Part shown: positions 8,166 to 16,728 of the stretch, one piece after another
Position numbering within the stretch: position 1 is the stretch's first letter
How the letters are laid out: every line of letters begins with the position of its first letter
Translations under genes and position numbers: made by a program
From: Rhodoferax sp. TS-BS-61-7
GTDB taxonomy: Bacteria; Pseudomonadota; Gammaproteobacteria; Burkholderiales; Burkholderiaceae_C
Length of the DNA: 64,000 bases
Assembly (NCBI RefSeq): GCF_002943465.1
Contig: NZ_PTQY01000003.1
Coordinates: 529,501 to 593,500 of the forward strand
Direction of reading: 5' to 3'
The notes under the pieces: generated by a model
The model's database searches: none
Told to the model about the DNA's origin: nothing
The model's input: only the letters and a program-made list of their open reading frames with translations

Positions 8166-9104
8166 ATGGGCTACGGCAACAGTCTCGGAACGTCTTCACT
8201 GGGCAATATGCAAAGCCTGGCGGTAGACACCCAGTCGCTGGGCAACCTGAAGCTGCAAGCGGGCAAAAACTCGCCCGAAGCGATCAAGGAAACCGCCAAA
8301 CAATTCGAGTCCCTGTTCATGCGCGAGCTAGTCAAAAGCATGCGCGAGGCCACCATGAAATCCGGCATGCTGGACAACCCTGGCAGTGACCTGGGCACCG
8401 ACCTGCTGGACCAGCAACTGGCCGTCAGCATGTCCGGCCAGCCCGGTGGCCTGTCGGACCTGATTGCGCAGCAGCTGACCCGCCAAATGGGCATCACCGC
8501 AGAGCCTGGCACCGATGCCGCCACGCCCATACGCCCCCAAACACTGGGCAGTGCCACACCGTCCACCGCCCCACGGGCCACGGCTTCAGATGCCACTCTG
8601 CCACCGGTCAAGATCAAACGCACGCCCACCGAGAGCCAGGCCAGTTTTGTACGCCAGCACTCCGACGCAGCCAGCAAGGTCGAAAAGGCCACTGGCATTC
8701 CCGCCAGTTTCATGCTGGGCCAGGCAGGCCACGAAACCGGCTGGGGCCGCGCCCAGATCAAAACCAAAGGCGGCGGCAACTCCTTCAACCTGTTTGGCAT
8801 CAAGGCCGGCGCCAGCTGGACTGGCAAGGTCGCCGAGGTCACCACCACCGAATACGTCAACGGCGTGGCACAGAAGCAGGTGGCCAAGTTCCGCGCCTAC
8901 GACTCGTATGAAGACTCCTTCAAGGACTATGCCCGCCTGATCTCCGAGAGCCCCCGCTACGCCAAAGCCCGGGCCCAAACAGGCTCGGCCCAGGCCTTTG
9001 CGACAGGCCTGCAAAAAGCCGGCTACGCGACCGACCCCGAGTACGCCGCCAAGCTGAGCCGCGCCATCAACACCACCCTGCACCTGCGCCGCCTGCAGGT
9101 GTAA
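8166..9104 (+). CDS. flgJ: flagellar rod assembly muramidase FlgJ
   Basis: 312 residues with the dual-domain form typical of beta/gammaproteobacteria. Residues about 35-105 are the rod-binding domain (AKQFESLFMRELVKSMREA). After a Pro/Ser/Thr-rich linker, about 160-312 form the GH73 N-acetylglucosaminidase (SFMLGQAGHETGWGRAQIK, NLFGIKAG, YDSYEDSFKDYARLI); the Glu in GHETGWG is the likely catalytic acid. It opens peptidoglycan for the rod. It directly follows flgI. Confidence 0.96.
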   Translation: MGYGNSLGTSSLGNMQSLAVDTQSLGNLKLQAGKNSPEAIKETAKQFESLFMRELVKSMREATMKSGMLDNPGSDLGTDLLDQQLAVSMSGQPGGLSDLIAQQLTRQMGITAEPGTDAATPIRPQTLGSATPSTAPRATASDATLPPVKIKRTPTESQASFVRQHSDAASKVEKATGIPASFMLGQAGHETGWGRAQIKTKGGGNSFNLFGIKAGASWTGKVAEVTTTEYVNGVAQKQVAKFRAYDSYEDSFKDYARLISESPRYAKARAQTGSAQAFATGLQKAGYATDPEYAAKLSRAINTTLHLRRLQV

Positions 9105-9116
9105 CCGGACGCCACC

Positions 9117-11114
9117 ATGAGCATTCTCAACATCGGCACGCGTGCACTGCAAGCCAACCAGGTGGCGCTGCAGACGGCAGGCAACAACATTGCCAACGTC
9201 AACACGCCAGGTTATTCACGCCAGACCGTCACACTGCAAACGGTGCAGGGCCAGTTCTCCGGTGGTGGCTACATTGGCAAGGGCGTGGATGTGCAAACCA
9301 TCCAGCGCAACTTCAGCGCCTTCCTGACCCGCCAGTCCACATTGGCCAGCTCGGTGCAGTCAGCCGACGTCACCCGCTCCGACAAGCTCAGCCAGCTCGA
9401 AGGCATCTTCCCTGGTGGCACCAGCGGACTGGGGGCCGCCATCAGCGAGATGTTGAACGCGTTTTCGGACGTGGCCAGCGCCCCTACCGACCTGACCGCC
9501 CGTACCGTGGCGCTGACCCGGGTGGACGAAACTGCCTCGCGCATGCGCGCCGCCTCGCAGGCGCTGGACGACCTGCAACAGGGCGTGGACCAAGAGCTGC
9601 GCCAGAAGGCAGACGCCATCAACACCCTGGCCCGCGGCATTGCCGATGTGAATGACGAGATTGCCCGCGCCCAGGGCACCGGCCAACCGCCCAACGACCT
9701 GCTAGACCGCCGCGACCAACTGGTGCGCGAACTCAACCAGTACGTGCAAACCACCTCCATCCCGGCCGATGACGGCACGGTGGGTATTTTTCTGGCCAGC
9801 AGCCAGGCCCTGGTGTTGGGCACCACGGTGTCGCCCGTCTCCATCGTGAGCGATGACTTTGGTGACACCCTGAAAAACAAACTCGCCATCACCCGCAACG
9901 GCCTCACCGTGGTGCTGGATGAAAACGCGCTGGGCGGCGGCGAGGTGGCCGGCCTGCTGCGCTTTCAAAACAGTGACCTGGTGGAAGGCCGCAACCTGCT
10001 GGGGCGCCTGACCATGGCCGTGAGCACCGCCATGAACGCGCAACACCAACTGGGCCTGGACCTGGATGGCAACTTTGGCGGCAACCTGTTCACCCCGGCC
10101 ACCTTCAATGGGCAAAACATTCGCCAGCCCGTGCCTCCGGCCACGCTGAACACCGGCACCGGCGGCCTCACCCTGGCCATCACCGACGTCAGCAAGTTCG
10201 CCGCGTCGGACTACGAGATCAACTTCAGCTCCGCCACCTCGGGCTCCATCACGCGCCGTTCCGACGGCCTGGTGGTCAGCTTTCCACAAACGCCCGCCCC
10301 CGCCTCCGGCGCCTTGGCCAATGTGGATGGGCTGGACATCTTCGTCTCGGGCACGCCCAACGTGGGCGACCGATTCCTGCTCAAACCCTTCAGCACCTCG
10401 GCCAGCAATATCGACAGCGTGTTCTCCACCCCGCGCAACCTGGCCGTAGCCAGCCCGATTGCGGGCTCCATGGGCAGCACCAACCAGGGCAGCCTCAAGC
10501 AAGTGTCCATCAGTGCGCGCACCCTGCCCATGTCGCTGGCCACGCCGGTGGTGTTTACCTTCACCGGCACCAACACCTACACCCGAAGCGACGAAACCCC
10601 GGTGGCCAACACCACCGTGTTCACCTACACGCCGGGCCAGGCCATTGAGGCCGAATACCCCAACAACTACCCCACGCTGCCGCCCACCTACAACGATCCG
10701 CTGACCGGCTGGACCTTTACCTTGCAAGGCTCGCCCAAGCCGGGCGACACCTTCACGGTCATCGACATCAAAGACCCGGCTTACGGCGTGGACTACAAGC
10801 TCAATGCGGGCAACGCCACCGCCATGATGAACCTGCGTGATATGGCCATGTTCGATGGCGCCGCCCTGACCGACGGCTACGCCAGCCTGATCTCGCAAAT
10901 TGGCATCCGCAGCCAAAGCGCTGCCTATGCCGCCGAGGTGTCCAGCTCCATCGCCACCAACCTGGAGAAAGACCGCACTGGCGTATCGGGCGTGAACCTG
11001 GACGAAGAAGCTGCCAAACTGTTGCAGTACCAGCAGGCCTACCAGGCCTCGGCAAAAATGATCCAGATCGCGCAAAGCATTTTTGACACCCTGATGCAAG
11101 GCCTCAACCGCTGA
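9117..11114 (+). CDS. flgK: flagellar hook-filament junction protein FlgK (HAP1)
   Basis: 665 residues. The N-terminal HAP1 signature is TAGNNIANVNTPGYSRQTV; the C terminus (GVNLDEEAAKLLQYQQAYQ and the following ASAKMIQIAQSIF) is the other half of the D0/D1 coiled coil. The middle is a long variable insert. FlgK joins hook and filament and is carried by FlgN. It lies 12 bases after flgJ. Confidence 0.96.
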   Translation: MSILNIGTRALQANQVALQTAGNNIANVNTPGYSRQTVTLQTVQGQFSGGGYIGKGVDVQTIQRNFSAFLTRQSTLASSVQSADVTRSDKLSQLEGIFPGGTSGLGAAISEMLNAFSDVASAPTDLTARTVALTRVDETASRMRAASQALDDLQQGVDQELRQKADAINTLARGIADVNDEIARAQGTGQPPNDLLDRRDQLVRELNQYVQTTSIPADDGTVGIFLASSQALVLGTTVSPVSIVSDDFGDTLKNKLAITRNGLTVVLDENALGGGEVAGLLRFQNSDLVEGRNLLGRLTMAVSTAMNAQHQLGLDLDGNFGGNLFTPATFNGQNIRQPVPPATLNTGTGGLTLAITDVSKFAASDYEINFSSATSGSITRRSDGLVVSFPQTPAPASGALANVDGLDIFVSGTPNVGDRFLLKPFSTSASNIDSVFSTPRNLAVASPIAGSMGSTNQGSLKQVSISARTLPMSLATPVVFTFTGTNTYTRSDETPVANTTVFTYTPGQAIEAEYPNNYPTLPPTYNDPLTGWTFTLQGSPKPGDTFTVIDIKDPAYGVDYKLNAGNATAMMNLRDMAMFDGAALTDGYASLISQIGIRSQSAAYAAEVSSSIATNLEKDRTGVSGVNLDEEAAKLLQYQQAYQASAKMIQIAQSIFDTLMQGLNR

Positions 11115-11134
11115 GGCCCCGGAGGACGACCACC

Positions 11135-12385
11135 ATGGCCACTTCTTTATCTCGCCTGGGCACCGCCAACACCTACGACCTGGCCATGCGCAACCTCACG
11201 GCGCGCCAGACCAAGCTGGCCGACCTGCAAGAAAACCTTACATCGGGCAAACGCGTGGTGCGCCCCAGCGACGACCCCACGGGCGCCGCCCAGGCCGAGC
11301 GCTCGCTCACCCGCCTGGCCCGCATTGCCACCGACCAGCGCGCGCTGGAGGCGCAAAAAAACTCCATCGCCTCGGCCGAAAGTACCTTGGGCGACATCAC
11401 CAGCGCGCTGCAGCGTTTTCGCGAACTCACCGTGTCGGCTGGCAACGGCAACAACACCGCCGCCGAACGCCGCACCATTGCCGTGGAACTGCAAGGCCTG
11501 CGTGAGCAGGTGCTCACCATGGCCAACCGCAAAGACAACAACGGCCTGCCTTTGTTTGCCGCCCTGGGCAGTGGCCAAGTGCCTTTTGCCGGCCCCAACT
11601 CGCCGCCCACCGACTACAGCTTTCTGGGGCTGCCCGGCCAGGCCGCCGCCAGCGAAAACGCCATTCCCGGCACGCTGGATGGTGAGAGTGCCTTCATGCT
11701 GCAAGGCCGCCGCGATGGCGCCTACAACGTCACCCTGTCCCAGATCCCGACCGACCGCACGCTGCAAACAGGCCCCGTCACGGTGGTCGACCCCACCCTG
11801 GTCAATGGCTCCAGCTACTCCATCACCATCGATGCCGTGTCCACCGTGGCCGGCACCACCACAGTGACGTACAGCGTAGCCGAAGGCCCGCCCGTGGCCG
11901 GCCCCACCCAGTCGGGCCTGACCGCCTCTTTCCCGTCCAACCTGGCGCCCAGCTTCACCATCACGGCCATGCCCGGCCTGTCCATGACCGTGAACGGCCT
12001 GCCCGTGGCCGGCGACGCCATCACCATAGACACCAGCCCCAGCATCTTCAGCGTCATGGACGATGCCATCCGCGACATCGGCACCGCCGTCAATGCCAAC
12101 GCCGCCTCACAAGCCGTAGCCCAGGCGCTGGGCAATCTGGACATCGGCATGGAGCGGGTGTCCGCCGTGCGTGGCCAAGCCGGTGACCTGCTCAACCGGG
12201 CCGACCGCATCACCTCCACCCAAGAGTCGCGCAGCATACAGCTGGAAGCCGACCGCTCGCGCGCCGAAGACCTGGACATGATCAAAGGCATTGCCGACTT
12301 CCAGAACCAGCAGACCGGCTATTCGGCCGCGCTGCAGTCCTATGCCCAGGTGCAAAAGCTGTCGCTGTTCAACTTCATTGGATAA
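11135..12385 (+). CDS. flgL: flagellar hook-filament junction protein FlgL (HAP3)
   Basis: 416 residues. The flagellin-like N terminus includes LTARQTKLADLQENLTSGKR and VVRPSDDPTGAAQAERSLTR; the C-terminal helix has ADFQNQQTGYSAALQSYAQV. FlgL caps the junction before flagellin. It carries a larger central domain than the roughly 317-residue enteric protein. GGAGG precedes the ATG. The following signalling gene starts three bases after the flgL stop. Confidence 0.95.
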   Translation: MATSLSRLGTANTYDLAMRNLTARQTKLADLQENLTSGKRVVRPSDDPTGAAQAERSLTRLARIATDQRALEAQKNSIASAESTLGDITSALQRFRELTVSAGNGNNTAAERRTIAVELQGLREQVLTMANRKDNNGLPLFAALGSGQVPFAGPNSPPTDYSFLGLPGQAAASENAIPGTLDGESAFMLQGRRDGAYNVTLSQIPTDRTLQTGPVTVVDPTLVNGSSYSITIDAVSTVAGTTTVTYSVAEGPPVAGPTQSGLTASFPSNLAPSFTITAMPGLSMTVNGLPVAGDAITIDTSPSIFSVMDDAIRDIGTAVNANAASQAVAQALGNLDIGMERVSAVRGQAGDLLNRADRITSTQESRSIQLEADRSRAEDLDMIKGIADFQNQQTGYSAALQSYAQVQKLSLFNFIG

Positions 12386-12388
12386 GCC

Positions 12389-13612
12389 ATGAGCAACTCG
12401 GTGTTGGGCAGCGTGACCATGGGCTACCAGCCTGTGTGGAACGCGTGGCGCCAGCGCTGCGCCACGCGCCTGGTGGTGGAGCCCCACCTCAGCGGTGCGG
12501 TGGACGCACAACACCTGCTGCACACCCTGCACGAACTCTGGCCCGCCAGCCTGGAGGCCCAGATCCTGGTGGTCCGCACGCCGGCCCTGCTCAGCGACCT
12601 GCTGGACCACACCCCTGCCCAGAGCCTGTGGCTGGAAGTGCCCGATGCCTGGCTGGGCGACGCCCTGCTGGCGGGCCGCGTGCGTAAAGCCCAACAACGC
12701 GGGGTGCGCCTGCTCTGGCGCGGCGAAGCGGGCCAGCCACCAGCTGCCGAGTTGCAGGGCCTGTTTCACAAAACCCTGCGCAGCATCACCCCGCACGATG
12801 CCCTGGCCGCCCTACGCGCCGCATTGCAACGCAGCCATGACGGTGGCACTGCCGGCCCCGGTGCCTGGGTATCGCCCATCGTGCCCGGCGCCCTGTACGA
12901 AGGTCTGGCCAGCCAGGCCCTGGTCGAGCACGCGCTGGACCACCAGGCCGTCTGGGGCGTGGCCGGTTGGCCCACTGAGGAAATGCTGTATGGCTACCGC
13001 TACAAACAAATCCAACCCGCGCGCCAGCTGCTGCTGGACCTGGTGCACGCCATTGACGCGGACGAATCGCTGGAAGCGCTGGAACACCGCATGGGCAACG
13101 AGCCGCTGCTGAGCTACCGCTTTCTGCGCTACGCCAACTCCGCCGCCCTGTCCTTGCGCACCGAAATCGGCAGCGTGCGCCAGGGCCTCATGACGCTGGG
13201 CTACAGCCGTCTGCGCGCCTGGCTCATGGAACAAATGCCCCACGCCAGCAGCGACGCCAACCTGCAACCCATCCGCGCCGCCATCGTGCTGCGCGCACGC
13301 ATCATGGAACGCTTGGCTGATGCGGGCATTGAAGACGAGCTGCGCCGCGAGGTATTTTTGTGCGGCATCTTTTCGCAGGTGGATTTGCTGCTGGGCGAAA
13401 ACCTGGGCGCCGCCCTGCACCGCCTGCCCCTGCCCGGCCGCGTGGCCTCCGCCATCCTGGGCCAGACCGGCCCCTACGCCCCTTGGCTGGAAGCGGCCAG
13501 CGCCCTGGAGAGCGGCAACACCAAAGTCATCCGCGACGTCTGCCGCGCCCACGACCTGCAGGCCGACGAGGTCAACCGAGCCCTGCTGCGCTCCCTGGCC
13601 GCCGCAGCCTGA
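12389..13612 (+). CDS. degenerate EAL + HDOD domain signalling protein
   Basis: 407 residues. The N-terminal part (about 10-180) resembles a decayed EAL domain (GYQPVWNAWRQRCATRLVVE), but I find neither the EAL tripeptide nor the metal-binding acidic set, so it should not hydrolyse cyclic di-GMP. Residues about 200-390 form an HDOD domain (LEHRMGNEPLLSYRFLRYAN, then SVRQGLMTLGYSRLRAWLM). This matches the YuxH-type EAL-HDOD architecture. Its start lies three bases after flgL, so it is almost certainly made with the flagellar operon and may link flagellar assembly to cyclic di-GMP or other signalling. Its exact role is unknown. Confidence 0.8.
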   Translation: MSNSVLGSVTMGYQPVWNAWRQRCATRLVVEPHLSGAVDAQHLLHTLHELWPASLEAQILVVRTPALLSDLLDHTPAQSLWLEVPDAWLGDALLAGRVRKAQQRGVRLLWRGEAGQPPAAELQGLFHKTLRSITPHDALAALRAALQRSHDGGTAGPGAWVSPIVPGALYEGLASQALVEHALDHQAVWGVAGWPTEEMLYGYRYKQIQPARQLLLDLVHAIDADESLEALEHRMGNEPLLSYRFLRYANSAALSLRTEIGSVRQGLMTLGYSRLRAWLMEQMPHASSDANLQPIRAAIVLRARIMERLADAGIEDELRREVFLCGIFSQVDLLLGENLGAALHRLPLPGRVASAILGQTGPYAPWLEAASALESGNTKVIRDVCRAHDLQADEVNRALLRSLAAAA

Positions 13613-13620
13613 ATTTCAAG

Positions 13621-13677
13621 CCTTTTTGGCCACCTAGGCCGTGGTTATTGCGCAAGCAGCTATCAAATAAATAGCAA
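13621..13677 (-). repeat. interspersed repeat copy A (core GATAGCTGCTTGCGCAATA)
   Basis: On the minus strand this reads TTTGATAGCTGCTTGCGC followed by an AATAACCAC-GGCCTAGGTGGCC segment. It is clearly related to the copies at 29041, 38837, 40571, 45172, 45643 and 49000. It fills the space between the convergent ends of the EAL-HDOD gene and the GNAT gene. Confidence 0.75.
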
Positions 13678-13686
13678 AATTCAACA

Positions 13687-14193
13687 TTACTCAGTCGCCT
13701 CAAATGCAGCGTGGTACTGCACTGTGCCCTGCGGCAGCGGGCCACCCAGGCGCAGCGCCATGAAGTACTCGGGGGGCACGCCGTCCAACGTCAAACCGGG
13801 CTGGGGCGCAAAACCAAAACGGGCGTAGTAGCCAGGGTCGCCCAGCAGCACACAGCCGCCCGCACCCAAGACCTGTAGCGCCGCAACGGCTTGCTGCATG
13901 AGCTGGCTGCCAATACCCTTGCCTTGCTGCGCGGGTGCGACCGATATAGGCCCGAGACCGTACCAGCCTGTGCTGCCGTCGGACACAGTGACCGGGGACA
14001 CCGCCACATGACCCAACACGGCAACGCCATCGGTGGCTACCAGCGACACACGGAGCTGGCCTGCCGCACGCAGTGCGTTGACGATGAACTGTTCGGTGTG
14101 GCTGGTGTGCGGCGCGTTCAGAAAGGCCGCGGCGGTCAACACCGTGATGGCGTCGACATCGGCCGGAGTTTCGGGGCGAATCTGCATGGCCAT
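13687..14193 (-). CDS. GNAT family N-acetyltransferase
   Basis: 168 residues. The acetyl-CoA-binding motif is APAQQGKGIGSQLMQQAV, followed by LLGDPGYYARFGFAP, the pattern of the YhbS-like GNAT group. The substrate cannot be told from sequence. I start at the ATG at 14193, two bases after the NIPSNAP stop, with GGTGAG upstream; a second in-frame ATG lies at 14187. It ends the minus-strand unit MocR-NIPSNAP-GNAT. Confidence 0.85.
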   Translation of the reverse strand: MAMQIRPETPADVDAITVLTAAAFLNAPHTSHTEQFIVNALRAAGQLRVSLVATDGVAVLGHVAVSPVTVSDGSTGWYGLGPISVAPAQQGKGIGSQLMQQAVAALQVLGAGGCVLLGDPGYYARFGFAPQPGLTLDGVPPEYFMALRLGGPLPQGTVQYHAAFEATE

Positions 14194-14195
14194 GC

Positions 14196-14501
14196 TCACC
14201 GGAACACCGGACGGAAAAACGTGCGTTCGTAACTCACGATGCAGCGCGTCTCTTCGGCATAACGAAACGCGGCCTGGCATTCCGCGTCGTTGAAGGACTG
14301 TTGGCGGTAAGTCTCGTACGCCGCCAGGCTGGGGAAGCTGAACATGGCCAGGGCGATGTTGTTGGCGCCCTCGGACGGCAAAAAGTAGCCATGGTGCTGG
14401 CCACCAAAACGTTCCACCAGCGGAATCCACAGCTTGCCGTAGTGCTCGAACTCGGCGAGCTTGAAGGGGTCGATCACGTAGCGCAAATAACAGGTCACCA
14501 T
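14196..14501 (-). CDS. NIPSNAP family protein
   Basis: 101 residues, a single dimeric alpha/beta-barrel-type NIPSNAP domain: VTCYLRYVIDPFKLAEFEHY, then a central GQHHGYFLPSEGANNIA and the end YERTFFRPVF. The family has no firm biochemical role in bacteria. The ATG at 14501 follows AAGGAG. It starts 25 bases after the MocR gene and is followed two bases on by the GNAT gene, so the three look like one transcript. Confidence 0.85.
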   Translation of the reverse strand: MVTCYLRYVIDPFKLAEFEHYGKLWIPLVERFGGQHHGYFLPSEGANNIALAMFSFPSLAAYETYRQQSFNDAECQAAFRYAEETRCIVSYERTFFRPVFR

Positions 14502-14526
14502 CTTTATCTCCTTGGAAATCAATTCG

Positions 14527-15993
14527 TTACTTGGCCGCAGAGGCCGTCTTGCCCAGCTGCTCATCACGCAGCCGCGCAAAGGTCTTCCAGAACTGCGCCT
14601 CCTGCGTGCTCGCAAAGTTGATGCGCATGAGGCTGCTGGGCGTGCGCTGGGCGTGGAACAGCGCACCAGGCGCCAGCAGGTAGCCCTCGTCCAGCATGCG
14701 CTGGCTCAGGGCGTCGGTGTCCACGCCGGTCTCCACCCAGCCAAACAGGCCCACCGGGTCGGACGCGAAGGTACAGCCATGCGCCAGCGCTAGCTTCACA
14801 CTGCGCGCACGGGCACCGTCCAGCTGGGTGCGGATGCGCTCGGCATGGCGGCGCAGCTGGCCCTGGTCGATACACCAGGCCAGCGCTTTCTCTAGCAGCG
14901 CGGGCGTGGTCAGGGTGGACAGCAGCTTGGTGTCCAGCAGGCGTTCGGCCAGGTCTTTAGGTGCAGCCATGTAGCCCACGCGCCAGTTGGGCGCCAAAAT
15001 TTTGGCAAAACCGCCCACGTAGATGGTGCGCTGCAGGCCGTCCAGCGCACACAAGCGCGTGGAATGCTCGGGGGCAAAGTGGCTGTAGGTGTCGTCTTCA
15101 ACAATGTGAAAGTCATGCTGGTTGGCCAGCTGGAGGATGCGGTAGGCGCTGCTGGGCGAGAGGCAAAACCCCGTGGGGTTGTGGAACACGCTCACACTCA
15201 CAAACAGCTTGGGTTTGTGTGCCTCGCAGTAACGCGCCATTACCTCCAGGTCCGGCCCCTCGGCGCGGCGCGGCACAGGCAGGATGCGCATGCCCAGCGA
15301 ATCCAGCCGCGCAAACTCAATGGCCCAGCCTGGCTCTTCCACCATCACGTAGTCGCCCGCGCGCAGCAAGGTGCGGCTCACCACGTCCAGCGCATTGGTG
15401 GCGCCCACGGTGGTGATGATTTGCTCGGGCGCCGCGTGTACCGACAGACCGGCCAGCTTGGTGGACAGCGCGCGGCGCAGCCCGGTATCGCCGGCGGGCT
15501 CGCCGTATTGCAGCGAAAACGCATTGAGCGCCTCCACGCTGCAACTGCGCCGCACGGCCGTGGCTAAAAAAGTGGACTGCAACCATTCCTTGGGCAACAC
15601 GCCCATGCCGGGCTGGGGCTTGTTGCTCACGCCCTTGAACATGCCGCGGATCAGCGCCGTGGCGTTGAGTGGCGCGTAGCGCTGGGGCACGGTGAGCATC
15701 AGGTTGGCCACCCCATGCGCTCCTGATTCGATAGCGGCTTGCGCACTCCCCACGGCCACCGAGGGCAATTCGCGCACATAAAAACCGCGGTTCTTGCGCG
15801 CCTCCACCAGGCCCTGGGCCAGCAGCTGGTCGTACGCGCCCACCACGGTGGACGGGCTCACGCCCTGCTGCTGCGCACACAGGCGCACCGAGGGCAGGCG
15901 CGCGCCGGGCGCCAGCAGGCGGTCGCGAATGCGCTGTGCAAACAGCGCCGCCAGTTGTTCGGCCAAGCTGTGAGCCGCGGTTTTCATGAGCAT
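14527..15993 (-). CDS. MocR-type transcription regulator (GntR HTH + class I aminotransferase domain)
   Basis: 488 residues. Residues about 5-75 are a GntR-type winged helix (RLPSVRLCAQQQGVSPSTVV). Residues about 95-480 have the aminotransferase fold, with HNPTGF at 271-276 and the PLP lysine K331 in VGGFAKILAPNWRVGY. MocR proteins use PLP or an amino-acid-PLP adduct as the effector and often control a divergent operon. Here the divergent operon holds amino-acid exporters, an aminotransferase, PhzF proteins and a lyase. A 9-bp inverted repeat between the two starts is the likely operator. The first ATG (15993), with GAGG seven bases upstream, is preferred over the one six bases later. Confidence 0.9.
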   Translation of the reverse strand: MLMKTAAHSLAEQLAALFAQRIRDRLLAPGARLPSVRLCAQQQGVSPSTVVGAYDQLLAQGLVEARKNRGFYVRELPSVAVGSAQAAIESGAHGVANLMLTVPQRYAPLNATALIRGMFKGVSNKPQPGMGVLPKEWLQSTFLATAVRRSCSVEALNAFSLQYGEPAGDTGLRRALSTKLAGLSVHAAPEQIITTVGATNALDVVSRTLLRAGDYVMVEEPGWAIEFARLDSLGMRILPVPRRAEGPDLEVMARYCEAHKPKLFVSVSVFHNPTGFCLSPSSAYRILQLANQHDFHIVEDDTYSHFAPEHSTRLCALDGLQRTIYVGGFAKILAPNWRVGYMAAPKDLAERLLDTKLLSTLTTPALLEKALAWCIDQGQLRRHAERIRTQLDGARARSVKLALAHGCTFASDPVGLFGWVETGVDTDALSQRMLDEGYLLAPGALFHAQRTPSSLMRINFASTQEAQFWKTFARLRDEQLGKTASAAK

Positions 15994-16024
15994 GGGACAT
16001 CCTCTGTGCTGGCCGTGCCAGCAA

Positions 16025-16055
16025 TACAGTTTGGTTTCTGTTCACACAAACTGTA
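16025..16055. promoter_or_regulatory. inverted repeat, probable MocR operator
   Basis: Perfect nine-base arms TACAGTTTG (16025-16033) and CAAACTGTA (16047-16055) are separated by 13 bases. A further TACAGT half-site lies at 16080-16085, just before the LysE gene. The repeat lies between the divergent starts at 15993 and 16093, which fits binding by the MocR dimer. Binding is inferred. Confidence 0.65.
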
Positions 16056-16092
16056 CTGCAAGTGTGTTGTTTTTCAAAGTACAGTGAATCGC

Positions 16093-16728
16093 ATGTTCAC
16101 CACCTTTACCGCTGCCGAATTCACGGCGCTGTTGCTGCTCTCCACTGCGGCCAGCTTCACACCGGGGCCCAACACCACACTGTCCACCGCGCTGGCGGCC
16201 AACCGGGGGCTGCGTGGCGCGCTGCATTTTGTGCTGGCGGTGCCGCTGGGCTGGGGCCTGCTGTTCACGCTGTGTGCCGGTGGCCTGGGCGCGCTGGTGG
16301 TGGCGGTGCCGCTGCTGCGCAGCGCCATCCAGTGGCTGGGCATAACCTACCTGCTGTGGCTGGCCGTCAAGCTGGCCCGCGCCAGCAGCCTGGGGGAGGC
16401 GGATGCCAGCCGCCTCAACGTCACCTTTTGGCAGGGTGTGGCACTGCAGTTTCTCAACATCAAGGCCTGGATGCTGGGCCTGACCGTGACCGCCGGCTGG
16501 CTGGCCGGGCGCGAGGATGTGCTGGCGCGGTTTGCCATCACGCTGCCGCTGATGCTGGCCTTTGGTTTCTTCAGCAACCTGCTCTACGCCGCCATTGGCT
16601 CCCTGCTGCGCGACTGGCTCAGTGGCCCGGTCGTGGCCGGTGAGGCCACAGCGCAGCGCCTGCGCTGGTTCAACCGCGGCATGGCTGCCGTGCTGGTGGC
16701 CACGGCCGCCTGGATGGGATCGTTATGA
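16093..16728 (+). CDS. LysE/RhtB family amino-acid exporter (first copy)
   Basis: 211 residues with about six membrane helices. The LysE/RhtB signature near the N terminus is STAASFTPGPNTTLSTALAA; later QGVALQFLNIKAWMLGLT is also typical. Such proteins export amino acids or their derivatives by proton exchange. It is first in the plus-strand operon facing the MocR gene. The ATG at 16093 gives the family start MFTTFTAAEF. It overlaps the next gene by four bases (ATGA). Confidence 0.9.
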   Translation: MFTTFTAAEFTALLLLSTAASFTPGPNTTLSTALAANRGLRGALHFVLAVPLGWGLLFTLCAGGLGALVVAVPLLRSAIQWLGITYLLWLAVKLARASSLGEADASRLNVTFWQGVALQFLNIKAWMLGLTVTAGWLAGREDVLARFAITLPLMLAFGFFSNLLYAAIGSLLRDWLSGPVVAGEATAQRLRWFNRGMAAVLVATAAWMGSL

